Positions 19,284 to 28,028 of a stretch of 64,000 nt of DNA are shown here, piece by piece. Within the stretch, counting starts at the first letter, position 1. Each line of letters opens with the position of its first letter. The notes beneath the pieces are model-generated. The model ran no database searches, had not been told where the DNA came from, and saw only the letters and a list, made by a program, of their open reading frames with translations. The DNA is taken from the NCBI RefSeq assembly GCF_003605475.1, contig NZ_RAHX01000001.1, positions 2,418,001 to 2,482,000 on the forward strand, read 5' to 3'. The stretch comes from Aurantiacibacter aquimixticola (GTDB lineage: Bacteria > Pseudomonadota > Alphaproteobacteria > Sphingomonadales > Sphingomonadaceae). The position numbers and the translations under genes were made by a program.

Positions 19284-20207
19284 TCAGGCGAGGCCGATTT
19301 CGCGCAGTCTCTGCAGCAGGAAATCGTGCGCGGTGATCGGCTCTACCGGCGTCTCGCCGTTGGCCACGCACTGCTCCAGCGGCTCGATCAGGAAGTCGGG
19401 CCGGAAATGCAGGAAGAAGGGCATGGAATAGCGAGCGCGGCGCGCAGCGTCTCCGCCCGGATTGACGACACGGTGCGTGGTCGAGCGCAGGCGGCCATTG
19501 GTGAGCCGATCGAGCATGTCGCCGACATTCACCGCCAGCGCGCCTTCGGGCGGCGAGACGGGCACCCACTCGCCCTGCTTGTTGAGCAGTTCCAGGCCAG
19601 CTTCCTCCGCGCCCAGCAGCAGGGTGATAGTGTTGATGTCGCCATGGGCTGCGGCCCGGATCGCGCCATCCGGCACCTCGCTGGACAGCGGCGGATAATG
19701 GAGCAATCGCATCACCGAATTGCCGTCCAGCACGGTGTCGGCGAAATAGTCTTCCGGCAGGTTCAGATGCAGCGCGATCGCGCGCAGGATGCGGTCGCCT
19801 GCGTTCTCGAACTCTGCGTAGAGCTGCTCGAACGTGTCCTTGAAGCCGTCGACCTCGTCCGGCCAGACATTGGGTGCCATCGTGTCTGCGAAGCGGTGGC
19901 CATCGGGCAGGCTGCGCCCGACATGCCAGAATTCCTTCAGGTCGTGGACCTCCGCGTCCTTGGCGATTTCCGTGCCGAACGGCGTGTAGCCGCGCGCGCC
20001 GCCGCCGCCCGCGATGTGATAAGCGCGCTTGGTCGCTTCGGGCAGTGCGAAAAAGGCTTTCGCGTGGCTCTCGGCCCGGTCGATCAGGTCCTGCGGAATG
20101 CCGTGATCGCGCACGATGGCAAAGCCGTATTCGCCAAAGCTGCGGCCCAGCTCGTCGGAGATTTCGGGCAACGGTCGGGCAAGCGAGATGGATGCAATAT
20201 CGGACAT
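19284..20207 (-). CDS. 2-oxoglutarate/Fe(II) oxygenase, isopenicillin-N-synthase-like
   Basis: Cytosolic non-heme iron oxygenase of 307 residues with the DIOX_N N-terminal region and the double-stranded beta-helix. It has the HxD...H iron triad (AAHGDINTITLLL and STTHRVVNP) and the RxS co-substrate motif (ARYSMPFFLHF). It lies 10 nt downstream of the nucleoside transporter on the same strand, so they are probably co-transcribed. This suggests a nucleobase or nucleoside as substrate (compare fungal thymine 7-hydroxylase in the same superfamily), but that is inference. The exact reaction is unknown. Confidence 0.85.
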   Translation of the reverse strand: MSDIASISLARPLPEISDELGRSFGEYGFAIVRDHGIPQDLIDRAESHAKAFFALPEATKRAYHIAGGGGARGYTPFGTEIAKDAEVHDLKEFWHVGRSLPDGHRFADTMAPNVWPDEVDGFKDTFEQLYAEFENAGDRILRAIALHLNLPEDYFADTVLDGNSVMRLLHYPPLSSEVPDGAIRAAAHGDINTITLLLGAEEAGLELLNKQGEWVPVSPPEGALAVNVGDMLDRLTNGRLRSTTHRVVNPGGDAARRARYSMPFFLHFRPDFLIEPLEQCVANGETPVEPITAHDFLLQRLREIGLA

Positions 20208-20217
20208 TGCCGCGCTC

Positions 20218-21549
20218 TTATACGGGCAGGACGAGTCCCGCCAGTGCCGCGCTCATCAGATTGGCGAGAGAGCCCGCCGCCAGCGCCCTGAGGCCGAGCT
20301 TGGCAATGACCGGGCGCTGGTTAGGGGCAAGGCCGCCCGTCACCGCCATCTGGATCGCGATCGAGCTGAAATTGGCAAAGCCGCACAGCGCGAAGGTGAC
20401 GATGGCGGTGGTGCGCGCCGGAAGCGTCCCCTCTGCCAGCGCGCCAAGCTCGATGAAGGCGACGAATTCGTTGAGCACGATCTTCGTGCCGAACAACCCG
20501 CCGGCGATCTGGGCCTGGCCCCAGTCCGTCACGCCGATAAGATACATGACCGGCGCGAAGACATAGCCGAGCAACGCCTGGAAAGTGATCTCGGGATAGC
20601 CGAACCAACCGCCGATGCCGCCGAGAATACCGTTCGCGAGCGCCACCAGCGCCACGAACACCAGCACCATAGCGCCGACCGCGACTGCCAGCTTCACGCC
20701 GGTCTGCGTGCCTTGCGCCGCCGCCTCGATGACGTTGGCGGGCTTGTGTCCTTCCTCGAATGTGTGCGCGACTTCGACTTCGTGCGGCGTGCCGCTTTCG
20801 GTGATCGCCGCTGGGCCTTCGGCGCTTATGCGCGCCTTTGGCAGCTCGATCTCGGCAAGCTCGGCCGCATCGCGGGCAAGGTCGCTTTCGTCATCGGGCA
20901 TGATGATCTTCGCCATGAGGATGCCGCCCGGCGCCGACATGAAAGCCGCCGCCAGCAGGAACGGCACCGCCTCGGATCCGATGAAGCTGGCATAGGCTGC
21001 CAGGATCGTGCCCGCGACGCCCGCCATGCCCACCGCCATCAGCGTGAACAGACGGCTGGGCGACAGGGCGGCGAGATATGGCCGCACCACCAGCGGGCTT
21101 TCCGACTGGCCGACGAAGATGTTGGCCGCGCTTCCCAGCGCTTCCACCTTGCTGATCCCGGTTATCCAGCCGATCGCGCCGCCGACCCAGCGCACCAGTC
21201 GCTGCATGATGCCCCAGTGATAGAGGATCGATACGATGGCGGCGAAGAAGATGATGACCGGCAGCGCTGCGATGACGAATGTGTTGGTGAAGGGATTGGC
21301 ATCCATCGGCCCGAACACTGCGGCGATGCCGACCTTGGAATAATCGAGCAGCGCGATCACGCCGTCGGACAGGAACTGGATTGCCTGCACACCCCATGGC
21401 GTGCGCAGCACGATTACGGCCATCAGCGCCTGCAGCGCGAAGGCCGCGCCGACGACGCGCAGCCTGATCCGGCTCTTCCCAGTCGAAAGCAGGAAAGCGA
21501 TGAGAAGGATCGCGGCAATGCCCGCGAGCGAGATCAATTGTGGTGGCAA
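20218..21549 (-). CDS. nupC: CNT-family (NupC-like) nucleoside transporter
   Basis: Cation-coupled concentrative nucleoside importer with about ten hydrophobic helices and the conserved GQSESPLV motif (in FVGQSESPLVVRPYLA), plus the NEFVAFIELG region typical of CNT proteins. I place the start at a TTG (21549, reading PPQLISLAG after it) preceded by GGGGAA, giving 443 residues. An open frame continues to 21684, but its extra 45 residues are arginine/cysteine-rich, non-membrane and overlap the divergent gene. It sits in an apparent operon with the 2OG oxygenase. Confidence 0.88.
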   Translation of the reverse strand: MPPQLISLAGIAAILLIAFLLSTGKSRIRLRVVGAAFALQALMAVIVLRTPWGVQAIQFLSDGVIALLDYSKVGIAAVFGPMDANPFTNTFVIAALPVIIFFAAIVSILYHWGIMQRLVRWVGGAIGWITGISKVEALGSAANIFVGQSESPLVVRPYLAALSPSRLFTLMAVGMAGVAGTILAAYASFIGSEAVPFLLAAAFMSAPGGILMAKIIMPDDESDLARDAAELAEIELPKARISAEGPAAITESGTPHEVEVAHTFEEGHKPANVIEAAAQGTQTGVKLAVAVGAMVLVFVALVALANGILGGIGGWFGYPEITFQALLGYVFAPVMYLIGVTDWGQAQIAGGLFGTKIVLNEFVAFIELGALAEGTLPARTTAIVTFALCGFANFSSIAIQMAVTGGLAPNQRPVIAKLGLRALAAGSLANLMSAALAGLVLPV

Positions 21550-21673
21550 TGCGATTCCCCGTCCGTGACGGGAAGGTTCTTTCGCGCAAAGGGCGCACAC
21601 ACACAAACGATTCCGGTGCGTTTCCCCCAGCACGCTCTTGCCAAGCGCGGCTCCAGCGACATAGCCACGGCGC

Positions 21674-22351
21674 ATGACAGACACCGCTTCGCCCGCTTCA
21701 GGAACGCCGATCTCGCGCTCGCTCTTCGTCTACACGCTGCTTTACGGCGGGATGACGGTGATCGCCGGCGTGCTCGCCTTCAAGCAGTTCGCTATCGGAC
21801 CGCTGAAAGTGGAGGCCGGCATTCTCGCCTTTCTGCTGCTGGTCGTGATGTCGAGCGCGATTTCGCAAATCCACGGCAAGGCCGCGGCGGACAGGCTGGT
21901 GCTGTGGGGCTTCCTGCCGCTCGCCTTTTCCATCGCGCTGATCGGATTCGTACTGGCGCTGCCGCCTTCGCCGGACATGCCGGCGGAAAACCTGCTGGCG
22001 TTCAACACCGTGCACGCGCAGACGCCGCGCATCATGGCGGCCGGGCCGGTGGCCTACGGCGTGTCGCTGCTGCTCAACGTCTGGATTTTCGACAAGCTTC
22101 GCGGGAAGGGCGGCGGCGGCGGCTTCTGGTTGATGGCGCGCGGAGCCATCGCATCGGCAATCAGCCAGGCGATCGACACGCTGATCTTCATCACGCTCGC
22201 TTTCTACGGCGAATTTCCCATCGGCGACCTGCTGATCGGCCAGGCCATCGCAAAGATCGTGCTCAGCTTCGTGTTGGTGCCGTTCCTGATTGCGGGCGCG
22301 GTGGCGCTGGCTAAGCGCCTCGACGCCACGCCGCTGAGAGCGACCGCGTGA
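21674..22351 (+). CDS. yhhQ: YhhQ-type (VUT family) queuosine-precursor transporter homologue
   Basis: Inner-membrane protein of 225 residues with about six hydrophobic segments. The second half resembles YhhQ: a conserved membrane block followed by FDKLRG, a tryptophan/arginine-rich loop, then AISQAIDTLIFITLAFYG. YhhQ imports the queuosine precursors preQ0/preQ1. Its gene is divergent from nupC and overlaps cytidine deaminase by 4 nt, so a deazapurine or related base is the plausible substrate in this salvage context. Confidence 0.75.
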   Translation: MTDTASPASGTPISRSLFVYTLLYGGMTVIAGVLAFKQFAIGPLKVEAGILAFLLLVVMSSAISQIHGKAAADRLVLWGFLPLAFSIALIGFVLALPPSPDMPAENLLAFNTVHAQTPRIMAAGPVAYGVSLLLNVWIFDKLRGKGGGGGFWLMARGAIASAISQAIDTLIFITLAFYGEFPIGDLLIGQAIAKIVLSFVLVPFLIAGAVALAKRLDATPLRATA

Positions 22352-22773
22352 GCGGTGCGGACAGGCTCGTCGAAGCCGCGCTGCAGGCTCGCCAGAAGGC
22401 CTACGCGCCCTATTCGAACTTCCTCGTCGGGGCGGCGGTCGAAAGCGTGAACGGCGACATCGCAGTCGGCGCCAATATGGAAAACGCGTGCTACCGGCTG
22501 GGTGTCTGTGCGGAACAGTCGGCACTGGCAGCGGCGGCGCAGGCGTTCGGTCTCGGGAAGGTCGCACGCATCGCCGTGGTCGGTGGGCCGCGCGGAGACG
22601 ATACCGGCGGTGGCGGGCCGATCACGCCATGCGGTGGATGCCGACAAGCGATTGCCGAAGCGGCGCAGCAGGCGGGCTGCGATACCGAAATCCTGTGCTG
22701 CGATGCGGCGGGGGAGGATCGCCTGACGACCACCATCCGCCAGTTGCTTCCTGCGGCATTCACACTGGATTGA
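22348..22773 (+). CDS. cdd: Cytidine deaminase
   Basis: Deaminates cytidine and deoxycytidine to uridine forms. The length of 141 residues fits the small tetrameric class. The zinc site is complete: CAEQSA (Cys and catalytic Glu) and PCGGCRQ (two Cys); the N-terminal YAPYSNFLVGAA substrate motif is also present. The GTG start overlaps the preceding stop (GTGA). It completes pyrimidine nucleoside salvage with nupC. It is the last gene before the operator-linked catabolic island. Confidence 0.94.
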   Translation: MSGADRLVEAALQARQKAYAPYSNFLVGAAVESVNGDIAVGANMENACYRLGVCAEQSALAAAAQAFGLGKVARIAVVGGPRGDDTGGGGPITPCGGCRQAIAEAAQQAGCDTEILCCDAAGEDRLTTTIRQLLPAAFTLD

Positions 22774-22811
22774 CGCTTAGCTTGCCAGTCTGTGCCATCT
22801 GTGCTGGATGG

Positions 22812-22829
22812 AATTTGTCCGGACAAATT
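22812..22829. promoter_or_regulatory. Island operator 1 (AATTTGTCCGGACAAATT)
   Basis: A perfect 18-bp palindrome 27 nt before the ATG of the first reductase gene and 12 nt before its AGGAGG ribosome site. It is the first of eight copies of the ATTTGTCCGGACAAAT core in the island. The GT-N4-AC half-site arrangement is the one expected for HutC-type GntR regulators. Confidence 0.8.
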
Positions 22830-22856
22830 TAGCGGACAGGTCAGGAGGCGGCAGGC

Positions 22857-23870
22857 ATGAGCGAATTTCAGAAAGTGGTCTTGTCGCGGGAGATCACCGG
22901 CGTTCCGGTGGCGCAGGACTTCGCCATCGAGGCCATGGCCCGGCCCGAAATCGCCGAGGGTGAGCTGCTGGTAAAGAACGCCTTTCTCTCGCTTGATCCC
23001 TATATCGGTTCCCGCCTGAAAGGTCGGCACATGTCCGGCCCCGCGCCCAAAATCGGTGAACTCATCCCCGGCCTCGCGGTTGGCGAAGTGCTGGAAAGCA
23101 GGGCCGCAGGCTTCGCGCCAGGCGATCATGTCGTCGGTGAAAGCGGCTGGCGGACGCATTGTGTGATGGACGCCGCCGCCGCGCAGAAGGTAGACGCCGC
23201 GATCCAGCCGCTATCTCTCCATCTCGGCGTTTGCGGCATGCCCGGCCTCACCGCCTGGGCCAGCGCGCATCACCTGGCCAAGGTGCGGGAAGGGGACAGG
23301 GTGCTCGTGTCCTCCGCCACCGGCCCGGTCGGCGGCACGGTCGGCCAGCTCGCGCGGATCAAGGGCGCGACGAAAGTCGTCGGACTTGCAGGATCGGACA
23401 CCAAATGCCGGACGGTGGAGCGCGAGTACGGCTTCGACCTGTGCATCAATTACAAGGATGCCGACTGGACCGACCAGCTGGCCGCGGCCCTCCCGGACGG
23501 GATTACCGTTTATCACGACAATGTCGGGGGCGACGTGCTCGATGCCGCGCTCGCCAATCTTGCAGATTACGGGCGCGTGATTTTGTGCGGCCTGATCTCG
23601 CAATACAATCTGCCCGAGGGTGAGCGGCCTGCCGGTCCCAATCCAGGGGTCTATATCCTGAAGCGGGCGCAGCTGTCCGGCCTGGTGGTCTACGATTACA
23701 TGGCGGAGCAGGCCGATTATGCGGCGCGTGCGTTCGAATGGATCGAGTCCGGTGATTTGCGCTATGTGGAGGACCGTGCCGAAGGGTTGGCGGCGACGCC
23801 GGAACTGTTCGCCAAGCTGATGCACGGAGACAATGTCGGCAAGACGGTGGTCGCGCTCGGCAATGGGTGA
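22857..23870 (+). CDS. NADP-dependent medium-chain reductase (CurA/LTB4DH-like)
   Basis: Zinc-independent MDR enzyme of 337 residues, of the type that reduces alpha,beta-unsaturated carbonyls. The GroES-like N-terminal half carries FLSLDPYIGSRLKGR, the family motif; the Rossmann half has SSATGPVGGTVGQLAR and later YHDNVGGDVLDAALANL. The ATG has a strong AGGAGG and operator 1 just upstream. It overlaps the next gene by 8 nt. A paralogue is encoded at 28025-29113. The substrate is unknown, perhaps an enone or enoyl intermediate of the island pathway. Confidence 0.87.
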   Translation: MSEFQKVVLSREITGVPVAQDFAIEAMARPEIAEGELLVKNAFLSLDPYIGSRLKGRHMSGPAPKIGELIPGLAVGEVLESRAAGFAPGDHVVGESGWRTHCVMDAAAAQKVDAAIQPLSLHLGVCGMPGLTAWASAHHLAKVREGDRVLVSSATGPVGGTVGQLARIKGATKVVGLAGSDTKCRTVEREYGFDLCINYKDADWTDQLAAALPDGITVYHDNVGGDVLDAALANLADYGRVILCGLISQYNLPEGERPAGPNPGVYILKRAQLSGLVVYDYMAEQADYAARAFEWIESGDLRYVEDRAEGLAATPELFAKLMHGDNVGKTVVALGNG

Positions 23871-25443
23871 GGGTGTCACCTGCGGCTATCTAACGCTGCC
23901 CGATAGCGGGGCGCAGCTTCACTATCGACGCAGCGGCAGCGGGCCGCCGCTGATCATGCTGCATCCCTCGCCGCAAAGCTCCGAAGCGCTGGAGCCGGCG
24001 ATGGCGCATTTCGGCAAGGTCTGCACTTGCATCGCGCTCGATACGCCGGGCTACGGCCTGTCCGACGATCCGACGCCAGACAATGCCTCGCTCGCCGACT
24101 ACGCCGAGGTGATCTTCGCCGCCGCCGATGCGTTGGGGCTGGACCGCTTCTTCCTCTATGGCGCGGCGACGGGCGCGCAGATCGCCATCGAGATGGGAAA
24201 GCATCGGCCCAAACGCCTCGCGCTCGTTTTGCTGGACGCCAACGGCCATATCGACGCGGCGGAGCGCGAGCGGGTGATGCGCGGCTATTTCCCTGCGGTC
24301 GCGCCGCGCCGCGATGGCGGGCATCTGCTGACGCTGTGGGACATGTGCTCCGGCCTGTTCAGCGCGTTTCCCTGGAATTCCGACCGGCCCGAGGATCGCC
24401 TGCCGATCCCGCGCTTCCCGCCCGAAGCGATCCACGCGATATTGCTGCGCTATCTCGACGCGGGAGAGGATTACGCAAAAGCCTATCGCAAGGCGTTCGA
24501 AGCGGAGGACATTGCCCACTTTACCGGCTTCACCGCGTCCGCTGTGATGACCCGCTGGGATGGCAGCGCCGTGTTGCGGATCGCCGACGATCTCATCGCG
24601 CAAGGTCTGCCAAAAAACGTCAGACTGCTTCGCGCCGGCCCATCGCTGGAAGAGCGATACGCCGTTCAGTTGGAAGCGTTGAGCGCGGCTATCGGCGAAG
24701 AGCATTTCCCAGCCCCGGACTTCGAGCAGCGACCACCTTCCGGCCCCCACCGTGCCTACCTCGAAACGGAAGTCGGCCAGCTCCATTGCCGGCGCAGCGA
24801 TGCGGGCAAGAAAGAACCGATAGTGATGCTGCACGGTGCGGGAAGTTCTTGCCGTCAATGGCTGGATTATCCGGAATCCATTTCGGAGCGATGGCTGATC
24901 GCAATCGATTTGCCGGGCCATGGTCACAGCCGCATACATCCGTGCAGCTTCGACAATCTCGAAACGTTGGCTGCGCCGGTCATCGACGCGATCCGCGAGC
25001 TGCCGAACAATCTGCATATCATCGGTGAAGGGCTGGGCGGCGCTGTTGCTCTCAGGGCCGCTGCCGCCTCCGATCTGTCCCTTGCTGTCCATCTTCTGCC
25101 CTTCACCGCCATGGAGCAAAAAGGCGCGGATTCGCTGCGTAACGGCATCCCCGACGTGACTCCAAGAGCGAGCGGCGCGCATCTTCTTGAAGCCTGGCAT
25201 TTCGTGCGCGAACGGGCGCTGCGCGATCCGTGGAACGATGGATCGGTTAGCGCACAGCGCGCCGAGCCGCTCGATCAGTCGCCGGGCATGCTGCATCGGC
25301 AAACCGCAGATATCCTGCGTGTCGGTGCCGAATTCGCAGCTGCGCTGAAGCTGGAAATGGCGTTCGACCAGGATGCTCTCATCGGCAAGGCAGACGGTCC
25401 GGTTCACCGGATCGACAGTCTTGCCGATGCGTTGGTCCAATGA
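23863..25443 (+). CDS. Tandem alpha/beta-hydrolase-fold protein lacking nucleophile serines
   Basis: A 526-residue protein made of two alpha/beta-hydrolase domains (about 1-285 and 300-526). The oxyanion loops are clear (LHPSPQSS and LHGAGSS) and the first strands normal, but the nucleophile-elbow motifs read GAATG (residues 100-104) and GEGLG (388-392). Neither has Ser, Asp or Cys at the nucleophile position. It is paralogous to the protein at 36948-38288, whose elbow is GFHSG. The start at 23863 is used because the longer frame lies inside the preceding gene. Function is unknown: a non-canonical hydrolase, lyase or cofactor-free oxygenase, or a binding protein. Confidence 0.8.
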   Translation: MGEGVTCGYLTLPDSGAQLHYRRSGSGPPLIMLHPSPQSSEALEPAMAHFGKVCTCIALDTPGYGLSDDPTPDNASLADYAEVIFAAADALGLDRFFLYGAATGAQIAIEMGKHRPKRLALVLLDANGHIDAAERERVMRGYFPAVAPRRDGGHLLTLWDMCSGLFSAFPWNSDRPEDRLPIPRFPPEAIHAILLRYLDAGEDYAKAYRKAFEAEDIAHFTGFTASAVMTRWDGSAVLRIADDLIAQGLPKNVRLLRAGPSLEERYAVQLEALSAAIGEEHFPAPDFEQRPPSGPHRAYLETEVGQLHCRRSDAGKKEPIVMLHGAGSSCRQWLDYPESISERWLIAIDLPGHGHSRIHPCSFDNLETLAAPVIDAIRELPNNLHIIGEGLGGAVALRAAAASDLSLAVHLLPFTAMEQKGADSLRNGIPDVTPRASGAHLLEAWHFVRERALRDPWNDGSVSAQRAEPLDQSPGMLHRQTADILRVGAEFAAALKLEMAFDQDALIGKADGPVHRIDSLADALVQ

Positions 25444-25488
25444 CATCGGTCGCGCAAAGAAGATTGACTTTCGGCGCTCCGCTGGCAG

Positions 25489-25504
25489 ATTTGTCCGGAC
25501 AAAT
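25489..25504. promoter_or_regulatory. Island operator 2 (ATTTGTCCGGACAAAT)
   Basis: A perfect palindrome ending 15 nt before the methyltransferase ATG and 4 nt before its GAGG ribosome site. TTGACT at 25464-25469 is a possible -35 box, which would place the operator at the -10/start region, a repressing position. Confidence 0.8.
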
Positions 25505-25518
25505 TTCGAGGTAACGCG

Positions 25519-26739
25519 ATGGCATCCGATCTCCCGCCCCCCTACACGGCACTGACCCGTCACCCGATGATGCCGCACACGTCGCACGACGAGGCGGCGC
25601 GCTTCAATTTCCTCACGCATTTCAATCGTTTCCTTTCGGGTCCCCTCGGCAGTGGGAACAAGCTCGCATACGAAAAGCGCGCATTGCCTGCCTTCCGGGA
25701 ACAGCACGGACGAGATCCGGAACACCGCTACGAAATCCGCGAAGCGATGAACCGCGATAACTGGCATCGTATGTGGTCGGCGATGAAACGCAATTCGATG
25801 GAGATGCGCCAGCACAATGGCCGTCAGGTCGTGCTGCGCCAACTTGAAGAGCTCGGCGAGAAAGCGGGCCAACTTATTGAGATGGCTGGCAATCTCGAAC
25901 TCGACCAATCGGTGGAGCAACCGCATTACCAGACGGCGGTCGATATCCATTGCCAGCCCGGCGGGTACCATTCCGAGGAACTGCCGGGCGACGTCAGCGC
26001 GGGCGCGAATTATGATGTCGGCATCTTTGCGACGACCGGCGGCGCTCTGGGTGGGTTGAACGATGGCGGCGGGCAGGCGGTGGTCGAATGGCTCAGGCGC
26101 GAGCGACCGGACTGGCAGCCGAGGCGCGTTCTCGATATCGGCGCGACCGTGGGCCACAACGCCGTTCCCATCGCGCAGGCCTTCCCGGATGCCGAGGTGA
26201 TTGCGATCGACACAGCAGGCGCTTCGCTGCGCTATGGAGCTGCGCGCGCGGCAGCGATGGGGATCGACAATATCCGCTTCGTGCAGGCCTCCGGAGAGGA
26301 TCTGTCGCGCTGGGCGGACGAGCATTTCGACTGGGTGCAGACGACGATGTTCCTGCATGAATTGTCGTCCAAGGCGATGCCGCGTTTGTTGAAGGAAGCG
26401 CACCGCGTTCTCGCGCCGGGCGGTCTCATCTTCCATATCGAGCAACCGCAATATTCGGATGAAATGCCGCTTTACGAGCAATTCATGCGGGACTGGGATG
26501 CCTTCAACAATAATGAGCCGTTCTGGTCCGCCATGCATGCGCTGGACCTGAAGCAGGTCATGGAAGGCGCAGGTTTTCCACGCGATTGCCAGTTCACCGC
26601 AGGCGTGCGCGCCGTAGTCGATCCGGAAATCTTCCCGCCATCGCCGGACGAAGGCGAAGAGGACTTCGGACGCGCCGCGATCTGGAACGCCTACGGAGCG
26701 TGGAAACCTAATTTGGGCGAACAGGCGCGCGCTGCATGA
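25519..26739 (+). CDS. Class I SAM-dependent methyltransferase with long N-terminal region
   Basis: A 406-residue protein. The C-terminal half is a Rossmann methyltransferase with motif I VLDIGATVGHN (about 204-214), acidic motif II VIAIDTAG and the Methyltransf_11-like LAPGGLIFHIEQPQ post-motif. The N-terminal 190 residues have no domain I recognise and are rich in His, Arg and Met. Its gene is first after operator 2 and overlaps the next gene by 4 nt. A methyltransferase in a catabolic operon could accept a methyl group during demethylation or modify an intermediate; neither can be decided. Confidence 0.82.
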   Translation: MASDLPPPYTALTRHPMMPHTSHDEAARFNFLTHFNRFLSGPLGSGNKLAYEKRALPAFREQHGRDPEHRYEIREAMNRDNWHRMWSAMKRNSMEMRQHNGRQVVLRQLEELGEKAGQLIEMAGNLELDQSVEQPHYQTAVDIHCQPGGYHSEELPGDVSAGANYDVGIFATTGGALGGLNDGGGQAVVEWLRRERPDWQPRRVLDIGATVGHNAVPIAQAFPDAEVIAIDTAGASLRYGAARAAAMGIDNIRFVQASGEDLSRWADEHFDWVQTTMFLHELSSKAMPRLLKEAHRVLAPGGLIFHIEQPQYSDEMPLYEQFMRDWDAFNNNEPFWSAMHALDLKQVMEGAGFPRDCQFTAGVRAVVDPEIFPPSPDEGEEDFGRAAIWNAYGAWKPNLGEQARAA

Positions 26740-27101
26740 GCGACACACCCGATTTCGATTGGATCGCAGCCTCCGGCAAGCGAGCCAAGGGCAAGCGCCC
26801 CGAATTCTTCGATGCCGAAGCGGTGGACCGGCTGTACTCGGTCGTTTTCGCGCTTGCGGCCGAGGTTTCCGCGCTGCGCGAGCGGCAGGACACCATAGAG
26901 CGGCTGCTCGATAAAAACGGCACGCTGAACCGCGAAGATATCGAGGCTTACGAGCCGGACCGCGAAGCGGGCGAAGAACGCGCGCTCGCCACCCGCGCCT
27001 ATGTCGCCCGGATCATGCGCGGTTTTCAGCAGGCGATAGAGGCGATGGAGGCCGACGATCCGCCGATCATGGAGTGGGTCGAGAAACTGTCGCGAGAATA
27101 G
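26736..27101 (+). CDS. Hypothetical protein with predicted coiled coil
   Basis: A 121-residue, charged, soluble protein that I do not recognise. A helical heptad-like stretch runs from about 30 to 60 (SVVFALAAEVSALRERQD), followed by acidic segments and a C-terminal ending WVEKLSRE. The ATG overlaps the methyltransferase stop (ATGA), so co-expression and possibly a complex are likely. There is no signal peptide or membrane segment. Confidence 0.75.
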   Translation: MSDTPDFDWIAASGKRAKGKRPEFFDAEAVDRLYSVVFALAAEVSALRERQDTIERLLDKNGTLNREDIEAYEPDREAGEERALATRAYVARIMRGFQQAIEAMEADDPPIMEWVEKLSRE

Positions 27102-27126
27102 CCGACAGATGTGCGGGGAGGGGAAG

Positions 27127-27234
27127 ATGGGCAGATCAAAGCCACGTTTAGTGGACGTAAAACGGCATGTTGCCGCAGTCGCATTTCATATTTCGCGAGC
27201 CCGCTCGTCAGCATGTGGCACAGAGAGGGGATAG
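27127..27234 (+). CDS. Possible 35-residue small ORF
   Basis: The 136-bp gap between the hypothetical gene and the DUF1330 gene contains an ATG 3 nt after GGGGAGGGG (27115-27123), opening a 35-residue basic frame that ends 3 nt before the next ATG. The strong ribosome site and tight fit suggest a small gene or a leader peptide. No similarity is recognised and composition alone cannot prove coding. Confidence 0.25.
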   Translation: MGRSKPRLVDVKRHVAAVAFHISRARSSACGTERG

Positions 27235-27237
27235 CCG

Positions 27238-27552
27238 ATGCCTGCCTACATGATTGTCACATGCCACATCCATGATCGCGATGCATTCATACAAGAATAT
27301 GGCGCAAGGGCTGCCGCTCTCGTCGAGAAGCACGGCGGCCGGTATCTCCTGCGTGCGCCCGGTGCCGAGGCGCTCGAGGGCGATTTTGGCGACGGCGCGA
27401 GCATGGTGATCTCCGAATGGCCGGACAAGCAAAGCGTGCATCGCTTCTGGAACAGCCCGGAATATGCGGAAGCAAAGAAACTTCGCGTCGGGATAGCCGA
27501 TTGCCAGGTTCTGGTAATCGAGGCGCCAAGTCTTGCCGAAGCGTACCGATGA
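27238..27552 (+). CDS. DUF1330 family protein
   Basis: A 104-residue ferredoxin-like-fold protein of the DUF1330 / dimeric alpha-beta barrel group: MPAYMIVTCHIHD at the N-terminus, LVEKHGGRYLLRAPG, then VISEWPDKQSVHRFWNSPEY. Such proteins often occur in catabolic operons and may be small isomerases, lactonases or monooxygenases, but the family has no general biochemical role. It overlaps the VOC gene by 4 nt (ATGA). Confidence 0.82.
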   Translation: MPAYMIVTCHIHDRDAFIQEYGARAAALVEKHGGRYLLRAPGAEALEGDFGDGASMVISEWPDKQSVHRFWNSPEYAEAKKLRVGIADCQVLVIEAPSLAEAYR

Positions 27553-28028
27553 CCGACATCCTCAAGCGCACGACGCTGATGGTGCGCCATGCCGAGCGGG
27601 CAGCGCAGTGGTATGAAGACGTGCTCGGTATGACCCGCTGGATGGACGTACCGTTCACTCTATCCGGCACTCAGCTTGCCGCCGGCAAGATGGGTGATCA
27701 CACGCGCCTCATCATCATGAAGGCGGAGCATGACACGATCGGCATGATCGGCCTCCTCGAATTCACCGATCCGCGCCGACCCGATATTCCCGAACAGCTT
27801 CCGACCGAAATTCCCTTTGGTGCGCCGATCTTTGTCGTCGCCGCTGAGGATTGCCGCGCGACAGTCGAGCGCGCCCGGTCGAGAGGTTCGTGCGTGCACG
27901 CGGAACCGAAGGAGTGGTCGGTGACTGGCGCGGATGGCCGGGTCAAAGACATGCTCGGCGCAAGCTTCTGGGATCTCGACGGTTATTTCTTCGAAGTGAA
28001 CCAAATCGTCGAGGTTCATGAGGCGTGA
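27549..28028 (+). CDS. VOC superfamily protein (glyoxalase/dioxygenase fold)
   Basis: A 159-residue cytosolic vicinal-oxygen-chelate protein: an N-terminal module (TTLMVRHAERAAQWYEDVLGM) and a C-terminal module ending FWDLDGYFFEVNQI, where the Glu is the usual metal ligand. One of three VOC proteins in the island. It could be a glyoxalase, epimerase, dioxygenase or binding protein; the sequence does not decide. The start is the ATG that overlaps the DUF1330 stop; an upstream extension lies within that gene. Confidence 0.83.
   Translation: MTDILKRTTLMVRHAERAAQWYEDVLGMTRWMDVPFTLSGTQLAAGKMGDHTRLIIMKAEHDTIGMIGLLEFTDPRRPDIPEQLPTEIPFGAPIFVVAAEDCRATVERARSRGSCVHAEPKEWSVTGADGRVKDMLGASFWDLDGYFFEVNQIVEVHEA

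Noticed and set aside
21550..21684. 45-residue N-terminal extension of the nucleoside transporter
   Set aside because: The extension is Arg/Cys-rich and non-hydrophobic, overlaps the divergent gene start, and there is a TTG with a ribosome site at the expected family start.
23890..26748. 952-codon open frame on the minus strand
   Set aside because: It is antisense to the alpha/beta-hydrolase and methyltransferase genes, whose proteins are clearly recognisable; its composition is that of a shadow frame.
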